Source of the DNA: Gracilimonas sp040117685
Lineage (GTDB): Bacteria; Bacteroidota; Rhodothermia; Balneolales; Balneolaceae
Direction of reading: 5' to 3'
Assembly: GCF_040117685.2 (NCBI RefSeq)
Contig: NZ_JBEDYP020000003.1
Span: 26,885-90,884, forward strand
Length of the DNA stretch: 64,000 nucleotides
The position numbers and the translations under genes are program-made. Positions 45,495 to 53,297 of the stretch are shown here, in pieces (within the stretch, counting starts at the first letter, position 1; each line of letters starts with the position of its first letter). The notes below the pieces were generated by a model. It worked only from the letters and a program-made list of their open reading frames with translations, ran no database searches and was not told where the DNA came from.

Positions 45495-45959
45495 ATGCAA
45501 ATAGATATCACTCAAAATATTAAGGACTTAGCGGATCCTCTTGCTCAGGAACACGATTTGTTTGTGGTGGATGTGGAGTTAAAAACACATTCCGGACAAA
45601 CGGAAGTGTGGGTTCTTTTGGACACGGAAGAAGGCGGAGTAAATATAGATGATTGCTCTGAAATTAGCCGCGAACTTGGATTTTTGATTGAGGCGCATGA
45701 GCTTTTTGATAAAAAATACCGGCTGAATGTTTCTTCTCCGGGATTGAGCCGTCCGCTGAGCGACCTGCGGCAATACAAAAAGAATGAGGGCCGGGTGGCT
45801 ACTATCAAATTTAAAGATACAGACGGTGAGTATAAGAAAATTGAAGGTGTAATCACCGGCATTGAAGACAAAGTGGTGGCTATAACGGACGAAGAGGAAG
45901 TGGAAACTCAGATCGCGTTCGACAACATCGTTGAAACCAAAATAATCCCCGTAATTTAA
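45495..45959 (+). CDS. rimP: Ribosome maturation factor RimP
   Basis: A 154-residue protein needed for 30S subunit maturation. It shows HDLFVVDVELKTHSGQTEVWVLLD, the GGVNIDDCSEISRELG segment and YRLNVSSPGLSRPL, which are diagnostic of RimP, followed by the C-terminal SH3-like part. I took ATG 45495; a TTG at 45474 in the leader's T-run would add 7 residues. It is the first gene of the translation operon, 12 bases before nusA. Confidence 0.92.
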   Translation: MQIDITQNIKDLADPLAQEHDLFVVDVELKTHSGQTEVWVLLDTEEGGVNIDDCSEISRELGFLIEAHELFDKKYRLNVSSPGLSRPLSDLRQYKKNEGRVATIKFKDTDGEYKKIEGVITGIEDKVVAITDEEEVETQIAFDNIVETKIIPVI

Positions 45960-45971
45960 TAAGCTATACTG

Positions 45972-47228
45972 ATGCAGAACGAATTATCAAAACAGATTAT
46001 CTCCTCGTTTGCCGAAATTGCACACGAGAAAGGCATTGAGCGTGATATGCTTCTTTCCATTTTGGAAGATGTTTTCCGCACTATGATTCGAAAAAAATAT
46101 GAGTCAGATGATTCATTTGAGGTAATCCTCAATGCCGACCGGGGAGAGATTCAGATATTACATGTACAGGAAGTTGTTCCTGCTGACGAGCTAACTGATG
46201 AAGTGGCTGAAATCACTCTCGAGAATGCCCAGAAAGTAGATCCGGATATTGAATTATATGACGAGCTCGCTCAGGAAATTCAGATTACTGATTTTGGAAG
46301 AAGAGCGGTGACGATGGCCCGGCAACAGCTGGCACAGCGAATCCGAGAGATTGAGAAAGATAATATTTATGAAGACTACACCGACCGTGTGGGAGAAATT
46401 ATTCTTGGGGATGTGTACCAGGTTCGCCACAACAAAGATATTCTGGTAAATCACAATGGGGTTGAGCTGCTGCTTCCGAAAAGTGAGCAGATTTATAAAG
46501 ACCGTTACCGTAAAGGCGATACCATTCGTGCGGTTGTAACGGGTGTTCATATGCGTAATGGTAACCCGACGGTTATTATCTCAAGGACTTCAGAGCTATT
46601 CCTTGAAAGATTATTTGAGAACGAAATTCCGGAAGTATTTGATGGCATCATTGAATTGGTGCGTATTGCACGCGCCCCGGGTGACCGTTCCAAAGTAGCT
46701 GTTCTCTCTCACGACGAGCGCGTTGACCCGGTTGGTGCCTGTGTAGGTATGAAGGGGATTCGAATTCATGCTATTGTACGTGAATTGCAGAACGAGAATA
46801 TTGATGTCATCAACTTCACCCCCGATAAAATTGAATTTATCAAACGAGCACTGCAGCCGGCTGAAGTATTGAAGGTTGAGCTGAACGAAGAAGCCAAGCA
46901 CGCCAATGTATTGGTTCCGGCAGATGAAGTTTCTAAAGCTATTGGTAAGGGTGGGGTTAACATCCGTCTTGCTTCCAAGCTGGCTGAAGCTGAAATCGAT
47001 GTATACCGGGAAGTGGAAGCTGAAGATGACATTGATATCGATGAATTTGAAGTTGATTTTGGAGCTGATGTAATCCAGATGCTTCATGACATTGGCTGCG
47101 ACACTGCACGCGCAGTACTTGAGTTAGATGCAGATGAATTAGTAAGCAGAACGAACGAAGAAATAGATCCCGAGCTTGCTGAGAAGATAATGAGTGTTAT
47201 TGCCTACGAATTCGAAGACGAGGCTTAA
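45972..47228 (+). CDS. nusA: Transcription termination/antitermination protein NusA
   Basis: A 418-residue RNA polymerase-associated factor. The N-terminal domain (MLLSILEDVFRTMIRKKY) is followed by S1 (YTDRVGEIILGDVYQVRHNKDILV, then RYRKGDTIRAVVTGV). Two KH domains follow (DPVGACVGMKGIRIHAIVREL and VSKAIGKGGVNIRLASKL), then a short acidic C-terminal region with a helix-hairpin-helix-like IGCDTARAVLELDADELV. It lacks the long repeat tail of E. coli NusA, normal outside Proteobacteria. The place between rimP and infB is conserved. Confidence 0.95.
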   Translation: MQNELSKQIISSFAEIAHEKGIERDMLLSILEDVFRTMIRKKYESDDSFEVILNADRGEIQILHVQEVVPADELTDEVAEITLENAQKVDPDIELYDELAQEIQITDFGRRAVTMARQQLAQRIREIEKDNIYEDYTDRVGEIILGDVYQVRHNKDILVNHNGVELLLPKSEQIYKDRYRKGDTIRAVVTGVHMRNGNPTVIISRTSELFLERLFENEIPEVFDGIIELVRIARAPGDRSKVAVLSHDERVDPVGACVGMKGIRIHAIVRELQNENIDVINFTPDKIEFIKRALQPAEVLKVELNEEAKHANVLVPADEVSKAIGKGGVNIRLASKLAEAEIDVYREVEAEDDIDIDEFEVDFGADVIQMLHDIGCDTARAVLELDADELVSRTNEEIDPELAEKIMSVIAYEFEDEA

Positions 47229-47285
47229 GTCGGCAATTCCATTTAAAAATTCTTAGTTTAACAAGCTCACATTCAAATATTGTAT

Positions 47286-50069
47286 ATGTCTAAAAGACCC
47301 AAACCATTATTTAAAGTAGCATCAGAGTTTAACGTATCTACACAAAGCATTGTGGATACGTTAAGTGAAGATGGTTTTGACGTTGCCAATCGTCCCAACT
47401 TCAAAATAACGCCTGAAATGTATGAGGCGCTTGATGAAGTATATGGCGAAGACCGGGCTAAGAGTGCAGATCACGAAAAAGCCCGTGAAGAATATGAAAG
47501 CCGCCGAAGCCAGATGATGAACCAACGCAACGACAGCGTTACTCTGGATAACGTGTTGGAACCTATTGAGGAAGAGGTAGGGCTGGAGCCGGAAGATGAT
47601 GTGGAAGATCTTGAGCCACAGGACGAGGACAGTGACGAGCTTGATTTAGAGCCTATCGATGAAGAAGACGAGGCTGATGAGAAAGCCGAGGAAGAAGAGG
47701 CTAAGAAAAAGGCTGAAGAAGAAGCCAAGGCTAAGAAAGAGAAAGAAGAAGAAGAGGCCAGGAAGAAAGAAGAAGCGGAAGCTAAGGAAAAAGCTGAAGA
47801 AGAGGCCAAAGCAAAGAAAGAGAAAGAAGAGGCTGAGAAAGCCGAGAAGAAAAAAGCCGAAGCCAAAAAGGCAGAAGACGAAGACGAAGATGAGGAAGAA
47901 GATACTGAATCCACAACGTCAGATGACGATGACGAAGACGATGAGGAAGAAGATGTTATCCGTGGCTCTGCCGGCAAACTAAAAGGAACTAAGGTATTAG
48001 GTAAAGCATCTTTCACTACCGAACGTAAGCCTCGTAAGAAGAGAAAACGTCGTAAAGATCGAAAAGACGATGATTCTTCGAGCTCGAAATCTGATTCGGA
48101 CAAGAAGTCTAAGAAGTCTCGCAAAAAGAGGAAGAAAAAGACCGAGATTGACGAGACCGATGTTGATAAAATGATGCGCGAAACCATGAAGAAGATGCAA
48201 TCTTCTAAAACGGTGGGTAGCAAGCGTCAGAAACGTCGCCGGGAAAGAAAAGAGGAACGAGAGGAGGAACTGCAAAAGCAGGCGGAACTCGAAGAGCTCG
48301 AGTCAGATATTATCGAGACTACCGAGTTTATTACTGCTAATGAACTGGCTGACCTGCTGGGTGTGGGTGTAAACGATATTATTTCAGTCTGTATGTCTAT
48401 TGGGTTGATGATTACGATCAACCAGCGACTGGATGCCGGTACCATTGAATTAGTTGCCGAAGAATACGGTAAGGAAGTTCAGTTTATTGAAGCTGAAGAA
48501 ATGGATGAAGATCTTACCATTCCGGAAGATAAGGAAGAAGACCTTCAGCCTCGTGCTCCTATTATTACGGTAATGGGTCACGTTGACCACGGTAAAACAT
48601 CGTTGCTGGATTATATCCGTGAAGAGAAAGTTGCAGCCGGTGAGGCCGGAGGTATTACCCAGCACGTTGGTGCTTATCAGGTAGTACATGATGATAATGA
48701 AATTACCTTCCTGGATACCCCGGGTCACGAGGCTTTTACCGCTATGCGTTCTCGTGGTGCACAAGCTACCGATATTGTAATTCTGGTAGTTGCAGCCGAT
48801 GATTCTGTGATGCCGCAGACGATTGAGGCGATTAATCACGCCAAAGCAGCAGGTGTACCTATTGTTGTTGCAATTAATAAAATTGATAAAGAGGGTGTTA
48901 ATCCCGATAAAATCAAAACCCAGCTTTCTGAGCATGACGTGATTGTCGAGGAATACGGCGGTAAAGTTCAGTATGCTGAAGTTTCGGCTCATACCGGACA
49001 GGGAATAGAAGACCTGCTCGAAAAAGTACTGATCGAAGCCGAACTGCTCGAACTGAAAGCGAATCCAAATCGACGAGCAGATGGTGTTGTACTTGAAGCG
49101 CGGTTGGATAAAGGAAAAGGTATTGTATCCAATATCCTGGTTCAGGGTGGTACGCTGAAAGTAGGAGATCCGTTTGTTGCCGGTCCTTGCTTCGGACGTG
49201 TACGAGCCATGGAAAATGATCGTGGTCAGCGTGTGAAAGAAGCCGGACCATCAACGCCGGTACAGCTTATGGGTTTTGATGAAATGCCACAAGCAGGTGA
49301 TAAGCTGATTGCAGCTGAAGATGAGAAACTGGCTAAAGAAGTAGCTAACGAGCGAATGCAAATCCGCCGTGAGCAAGCCATGAGAACGACCAAGCATATG
49401 ACGCTGGATGATATTTCACGCCGACTTGCTCTTGGTGAGGTTTCTGAGCTTAACATTATCATTAAAGCCGATGTGGATGGTTCTATTGAGGCACTTTCAG
49501 GTTCACTCCAGAAATTAAGTACCGATGAAGTAGCGGTCAATATTATTCACACCGGAGCCGGTGCAATTTCTGAATCTGATGTACTTCTGGCTTCAGCTTC
49601 TGATGCGATTATTATCGGTTTCCAGGTACGGCCAACTTCAAGTGCACGTAAGCTGGCTGAATCTGAAGAGATTGACATCCGACTGTTCAGTGTTATTTAC
49701 GATGCAGTGGATGAAGTACGCGATGCCCTTGAGGGACTGTTATCACCTGAGCTGAAAGAGCAGATGATGGGTGTAGTTGATGTTCGTGAGACCTTCAAAG
49801 TTTCCAAAGTTGGAACTATTGCAGGTTGCTATGTAACCGAAGGCAAGATTGAGCGAAATAACCCAATCCGACTTGTACGAGACGGTGTTGTCATTTACGA
49901 TGGTGAAATCGATGCTCTCAAGCGTTTCAAAGATGATGTGAAAGAAGTTACCTCCGGATACGAATGTGGTATCAGTATCCAGGGATACAACGACATTAAG
50001 GTTGGCGATCAGATTGAGAGTTACAAGATTACCGAGCAGAAGCGTACTCTTGAAGATTCTGCCGGATAA
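47286..50069 (+). CDS. infB: Translation initiation factor IF-2
   Basis: A large initiation GTPase of about 927 residues. The N-terminal IF2N part (LFKVASEFNVSTQSIVDTLSEDG) is followed by a long Glu/Lys/Ala-rich low-complexity linker (about 60-310), then a second IF2N-like part (TANELADLLGVGVNDII). The G domain carries ITVMGHVDHGKTSLLD (G1), GGITQHVG (G2), FLDTPGHEAFTAMR (G3) and AINKIDK (G4). Domains II, III and IV follow and end in GYECGISIQGYNDIKVGD. ATG at 47286 is preferred over the TTG at 47280. Antisense frames in the linker are artefacts of its repetitive codons. Confidence 0.97.
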   Translation: MSKRPKPLFKVASEFNVSTQSIVDTLSEDGFDVANRPNFKITPEMYEALDEVYGEDRAKSADHEKAREEYESRRSQMMNQRNDSVTLDNVLEPIEEEVGLEPEDDVEDLEPQDEDSDELDLEPIDEEDEADEKAEEEEAKKKAEEEAKAKKEKEEEEARKKEEAEAKEKAEEEAKAKKEKEEAEKAEKKKAEAKKAEDEDEDEEEDTESTTSDDDDEDDEEEDVIRGSAGKLKGTKVLGKASFTTERKPRKKRKRRKDRKDDDSSSSKSDSDKKSKKSRKKRKKKTEIDETDVDKMMRETMKKMQSSKTVGSKRQKRRRERKEEREEELQKQAELEELESDIIETTEFITANELADLLGVGVNDIISVCMSIGLMITINQRLDAGTIELVAEEYGKEVQFIEAEEMDEDLTIPEDKEEDLQPRAPIITVMGHVDHGKTSLLDYIREEKVAAGEAGGITQHVGAYQVVHDDNEITFLDTPGHEAFTAMRSRGAQATDIVILVVAADDSVMPQTIEAINHAKAAGVPIVVAINKIDKEGVNPDKIKTQLSEHDVIVEEYGGKVQYAEVSAHTGQGIEDLLEKVLIEAELLELKANPNRRADGVVLEARLDKGKGIVSNILVQGGTLKVGDPFVAGPCFGRVRAMENDRGQRVKEAGPSTPVQLMGFDEMPQAGDKLIAAEDEKLAKEVANERMQIRREQAMRTTKHMTLDDISRRLALGEVSELNIIIKADVDGSIEALSGSLQKLSTDEVAVNIIHTGAGAISESDVLLASASDAIIIGFQVRPTSSARKLAESEEIDIRLFSVIYDAVDEVRDALEGLLSPELKEQMMGVVDVRETFKVSKVGTIAGCYVTEGKIERNNPIRLVRDGVVIYDGEIDALKRFKDDVKEVTSGYECGISIQGYNDIKVGDQIESYKITEQKRTLEDSAG

Positions 50070-50116
50070 TCCATATCTGACGGAATTAGAAGTCTAATTT
50101 TTATACTTACCTGATT

Positions 50117-50491
50117 ATGGGTTTCAGACCAAAGCGATTGGCAGCGGTTATTAAGCGTGACCTCGGCCAAATCATACAAAGATCTTACCAGCCAAGCGGA
50201 ACATTTGTAACCGTAACCAATGTGGTTATGACCGATGACCTCTCCATAGCTAAGGTCTATTTAAGTGTGTTCTCCCCAGGACGGGATGACAAACCGGTCT
50301 ATGAATTTATCGATGAACATATCGACCAAATTCGTTACGATCTGGCCTCAAAAATCAAGAATCAGGTTCGTAAGATTCCTGAACTTCACTTTTATGAAGA
50401 CGATACCGCTGAGTATGTCAATAAAATGGAGCAATTGCTTAAAAAGGTAGATATACCTGAAGAAGACCCTGATTCACCCTCCGAAGACTAA
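50117..50491 (+). CDS. rbfA: Ribosome-binding factor A
   Basis: A 124-residue KH-fold protein for 16S rRNA processing and cold adaptation. RPKRLAAVIKRDLGQIIQRS at the N-terminus, FVTVTNVVMTDDLSIAKVYLSV and VRKIPELHFYEDDTAEYVNKMEQLL are the RbfA pattern. It ends in an acidic tail. It lies between infB and truB, 3 bases before the latter. Confidence 0.93.
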   Translation: MGFRPKRLAAVIKRDLGQIIQRSYQPSGTFVTVTNVVMTDDLSIAKVYLSVFSPGRDDKPVYEFIDEHIDQIRYDLASKIKNQVRKIPELHFYEDDTAEYVNKMEQLLKKVDIPEEDPDSPSED

Positions 50492-50494
50492 CCA

Positions 50495-51238
50495 ATGGCC
50501 CGAGCTCTTCCTTTGGATGAAATTCCGGTTTACGGTAAAAAAAATTTACCGGACAGGGATACTAATTTATCTGACGGTGCTATTTTCCTTATCGATAAGC
50601 CCTTGGAATGGTCCAGCTTTGATGTAGTTAAATTTTTGCGAAAAAGAATACGGGTTAAGAAAGTTGGGCATGCAGGCACTTTAGATCCGCTGGCAACAGG
50701 AATGCTGATTTTGTGTTGTGGTAAAGCGACCAAATCTATTTCCATGATTCAGGATTTACCCAAAGTATATACCGGGGAAATCACCTTTGGTAAAGCTACA
50801 ACAACCTATGATGCCGAAGGAGAGGTGAGTGAAGAAGCAAGCTGGGATCACATCACCAAAGAGAAGATTATTGATGTTCTTGAGAAGGAATTCACTGGTA
50901 CGGTAGAGCAAATTCCTCCGATGTATTCAGCCCTAAAATATGGTGGAAAAAAGCTGTATGAATTGGCTCGAAAAGGGGAGGAAGTGGTTCGGCTACCACG
51001 GCAGGTTACGTTTCATGAACATGAAATTCTGACTTTTGAACCGCCTAAGCTCACTCTTAGAATAAAGTGCAGCAAGGGAACCTACATTCGATCTTTAGCA
51101 CGTGATTTGGGAGAAGCTCTTGACTCAAAAGGATATTTAAGTGGGTTGGAACGAACGGCCATCGGAGATTTTTTAGTGGACGATGCGCTAACGCCTCATG
51201 AAATGGGAGATCAATTAAAGGACATATGGCAGAGTTAA
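50495..51238 (+). CDS. truB: tRNA pseudouridine(55) synthase TruB
   Basis: A 247-residue enzyme that makes pseudouridine 55 in the T-loop of tRNA. The motifs are FLIDKPLEWSSFDVVKFLRK, the catalytic GHAGTLDPLATGML with Asp (about residue 66), YTGEITFGKATTTYDAEGEV, IPPMYSALKYGGKKLYELAR and CSKGTYIRSLARDLGE. Length fits the family without a PUA domain. Its end overlaps the start of ribF by 13 bases. Confidence 0.95.
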   Translation: MARALPLDEIPVYGKKNLPDRDTNLSDGAIFLIDKPLEWSSFDVVKFLRKRIRVKKVGHAGTLDPLATGMLILCCGKATKSISMIQDLPKVYTGEITFGKATTTYDAEGEVSEEASWDHITKEKIIDVLEKEFTGTVEQIPPMYSALKYGGKKLYELARKGEEVVRLPRQVTFHEHEILTFEPPKLTLRIKCSKGTYIRSLARDLGEALDSKGYLSGLERTAIGDFLVDDALTPHEMGDQLKDIWQS

Positions 51239-52158
51239 TTGAACTGAAAAACATTACCCGTGATCCCAACACCGTAGCAACCGTAGGCACTTTTGACGGT
51301 GTGCATCAGGGACACCGGGCGCTAATGGAAGCGGTAGTTGCCAAGGCCCGCGAACGAAATGCCCGCAGTGTAGTGGTGACGTTTGATCCTCATCCCCGAG
51401 AGATTATAAATCCGGGTAAAGAAGGAATTAAGCTACTTACAACACTCAAAGAAAGAGCGGAGATACTGGAAGATCTTGGGGTGGATGTATTATTGGTGAT
51501 TCCATTTGACCGTGATTTTTCTCTTTTGTCTTCCGAAGAGTTTGTCCGTGATATTATTTTTGAGAAGATCGGCGTGTCTGAATTTGTGATAGGCTACGAT
51601 CATCATTTTGGACGTGACCGCAAGGGCACCATCGAGACTATTGAGAAATTGGGCGGCGAGTTAGGTTTTGATTCGTATGTGGTTTCGAAGCAGGAAATGG
51701 GAGAGGTGACCATCAGCAGTACCGTAATCCGGAATACCCTGGCTGAGGAAGGCGATGTGAAACAAGCCGCTGAATATCTGAACCGTCATTATTTATTGAA
51801 TGGCATTGTTATGCACGGGGATGAACGCGGCCGCACCATCGGTTACCCAACGGCAAACCTGAAGCCTGAACATGAGAATAAAGTGATTCCAAAAAACGGG
51901 GTGTATGCGGTCAAAGTTCGGGTGAATAACGAATGGTATGGCGGTATGATGAACATCGGTGTTCGTCCAACGTTCGGGGAAGATCAGAGAACACTGGAAG
52001 TCAATATCTTTGATTTTGACCGGGAGATTTATGGAGATACGATACAAGTCCGGTTCATTGATCGCATTCGGGATGAGAAGAAGTTTGAGGGGATTGAAGA
52101 GCTTAAAGCACAATTGGGATCGGACAAGCAAACAGCACTTCAAATTTTAGAAGACTGA
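51226..52158 (+). CDS. ribF: Bifunctional riboflavin kinase/FAD synthetase RibF
   Basis: A 310-residue enzyme making FMN and FAD. The N-terminal adenylyltransferase domain has ATVGTFDGVHQGHRALM and VVTFDPHPREII, then VIGYDHHFGRDRKGT and the SSTVIRNTLAEEGDV segment. The C-terminal kinase domain has GRTIGYPTANLKPEHENK and YGGMMNIGVRPTFGEDQRTLEVNIFDFD. It is the last gene of the operon, translationally coupled to truB by overlap. Confidence 0.95.
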   Translation: MAELIELKNITRDPNTVATVGTFDGVHQGHRALMEAVVAKARERNARSVVVTFDPHPREIINPGKEGIKLLTTLKERAEILEDLGVDVLLVIPFDRDFSLLSSEEFVRDIIFEKIGVSEFVIGYDHHFGRDRKGTIETIEKLGGELGFDSYVVSKQEMGEVTISSTVIRNTLAEEGDVKQAAEYLNRHYLLNGIVMHGDERGRTIGYPTANLKPEHENKVIPKNGVYAVKVRVNNEWYGGMMNIGVRPTFGEDQRTLEVNIFDFDREIYGDTIQVRFIDRIRDEKKFEGIEELKAQLGSDKQTALQILED

Positions 52159-52163
52159 ATCAA

Positions 52164-52234
52164 TTCGGGTTTTACTACGTAGGTTTGGGTTAGCCCTTTT
52201 TTTTTCAAGGGACTCAATCCAAACAAATCCCGAA
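52164..52234 (+). repeat. Three-tier nested hairpin between ribF and the DinB-like gene
   Basis: Outer arms TTCGGGTTT (52164-52172) and AAATCCCGAA (52225-52234), middle arms GTTTGG (52183-52188) and CCAAAC (52219-52224), inner arms CCCTT (52194-52198) and AAGGG (52207-52211). The loop is a T-run. The outer arm ends 3 bases before the next ATG. It could terminate ribF-operon transcripts or control the DinB-like gene. Confidence 0.5.
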
Positions 52235-52237
52235 CCC

Positions 52238-52759
52238 ATGCGATTACTGATTACAATTTTTTTTCTTAGCCTTTCAACCACAGCCTTTTCCCAGCAGTAT
52301 ATTGTTGATGAACTTGCCTCAGATATGGAAAGAAGTAAAGCCATGTCTCTTTCCTATATTGAAGCCATGCCTGCTGATCAATTTGGTTTTCAGCCCAATG
52401 AGCAAGTACGGACTTTTGCCGCGCAGTATTTACATCTTGCTCAGGGACTCATCGGGTTATCATCAAACGGAACCGGAGCTACTCCGATCTTTCAAGGAGA
52501 AAATCTTGAAGCCACCGAAGCCTATCACACCAAAGAGGAGGTGCTTCGTATTGTAACCGAGAGTTATGATTTTGCTATAAAGAGTATCAAAGAAATGGAT
52601 GCCTCTCAGTTGACGGAGATTGTACAAAGAGGGCAATTTGAAGTAACCAGAAGAGGGTGGATTCACAAAGCGTTAGAGCATAATACGCATCACAAAGGGC
52701 AAACAACTATTTATTTGAGAATGAACGGGATTACGCCACCTCAGTACCAGTTATTCTAA
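52238..52759 (+). CDS. Exported DinB-family protein
   Basis: A 173-residue four-helix protein with a signal peptide (LLITIFFLSLSTTAFSQ). The DinB-type metal-binding His residues are visible in FAAQYLHLAQGL (about residue 68) and LEHNTHHKGQTTIYLRM near the C-terminus, ending MNGITPPQYQLF. DinB-fold proteins are usually putative thiol- or metal-dependent transferases; here export implies a periplasmic role, substrate unknown. It follows a nested hairpin and is separate from the rpsO unit. Confidence 0.82.
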   Translation: MRLLITIFFLSLSTTAFSQQYIVDELASDMERSKAMSLSYIEAMPADQFGFQPNEQVRTFAAQYLHLAQGLIGLSSNGTGATPIFQGENLEATEAYHTKEEVLRIVTESYDFAIKSIKEMDASQLTEIVQRGQFEVTRRGWIHKALEHNTHHKGQTTIYLRMNGITPPQYQLF

Positions 52760-52777
52760 TGGTTGGCAGTTAAAAAA

Positions 52778-52868
52778 CTATCCTTGAAACGAAGGCTCTT
52801 TGAAGGATAGCGGGGGAAAACAAATCATAGATCAGATATTGTCCATTTCAACAAAAACCCCTATCTTT
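52778..52868 (+). promoter_or_regulatory. rpsO leader with mutually exclusive hairpins
   Basis: Segment 1 CTATCCTT (52778-52785) pairs perfectly with segment 2 AAGGATAG (52803-52810). Segment 2 extended (AAGGATAGCGGGG, 52803-52815) can instead pair with segment 3 CCCCTATCTTT (52858-52868), with one bulged C and one G-T pair. The two structures cannot coexist. It lies directly upstream of rpsO, whose product commonly represses its own translation by binding its leader. Whether segment 1 is transcribed with rpsO is uncertain. Confidence 0.5.
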
Positions 52869-52913
52869 CAAAACTGTAAATCGATTTATATAAGTACTAA
52901 TTAAACCATTGCA

Positions 52914-53183
52914 ATGAGCATAACCGCAGAAGAAAAGAAAGAAATCTTTAAGAAGTTTGGAAAAAGTGAAACCGATACGGGTTCCACTGAAGGACAAATC
53001 GCCCTTCTTACCAAAAGAATTAATGACCTGACTGACCACCTCAAAGACAACCAATTGGATCACGCATCACGACGAGGATTGTTGAAAATGGTAGGTAAAA
53101 GAAGAAGGTTGTTGAACTACCTCATGAAAAACGATATCGAGAAGTACAGAGAACTGATCAAAGAACTCGGTATCCGTAAGTAA
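52914..53183 (+). CDS. rpsO: 30S ribosomal protein S15
   Basis: An 89-residue S15, the normal length. It starts SITAEEKKEIFKKFGKSETDTGSTEGQIALLTKRI and contains the rRNA-binding HLKDNQLDHASRRGLLKMVGKRRRLLNYL stretch. It binds the 16S rRNA central domain early in 30S assembly. It has its own leader and a strong terminator, followed by pnp, the common rpsO-pnp arrangement. Confidence 0.97.
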   Translation: MSITAEEKKEIFKKFGKSETDTGSTEGQIALLTKRINDLTDHLKDNQLDHASRRGLLKMVGKRRRLLNYLMKNDIEKYRELIKELGIRK

Positions 53184-53197
53184 GTTTATATTCGTAT

Positions 53198-53224
53198 AAA
53201 AAGGCTCCGCTGTGGAGCCTTTTT
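53198..53224 (+). terminator. Rho-independent terminator after rpsO
   Basis: Perfect 11-bp stem AAAAAGGCTCC (53198-53208) with GGAGCCTTTTT (53214-53224), loop GCTGT. It separates rpsO from pnp, so pnp may depend on read-through or on its own promoter in 53225-53297. Confidence 0.85.
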
Positions 53225-53231
53225 CAATTTA

Positions 53232-53268
53232 TCCTGTCGCTATTTTCCTATCCGATGTTGACAGGATT
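53232..53268 (+). promoter_or_regulatory. Inverted repeat in the pnp leader
   Basis: ATCCTGTC (53232-53239) and GACAGGAT (53261-53268) form a perfect 8-bp stem with a 21-base loop, ending 29 bases before the pnp ATG. In E. coli the pnp leader stem is the site of RNase III/PNPase autoregulation; a similar role is conceivable. Confidence 0.4.
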
Positions 53269-53297
53269 TCGCAAATCAATAAAGACAAAGAAGACAA

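Noticed and set aside
47659..47982. A 107-residue Lys/Arg-rich frame inside infB
   Set aside because: It is a shifted reading of the repetitive GAA/AAG linker of IF-2.
47471..48223. A 250-residue Ser-rich open frame on the minus strand opposite infB
   Set aside because: It mirrors the Glu/Lys/Ala-rich linker codons of IF-2; the composition is an antisense artefact and no family motif is present.
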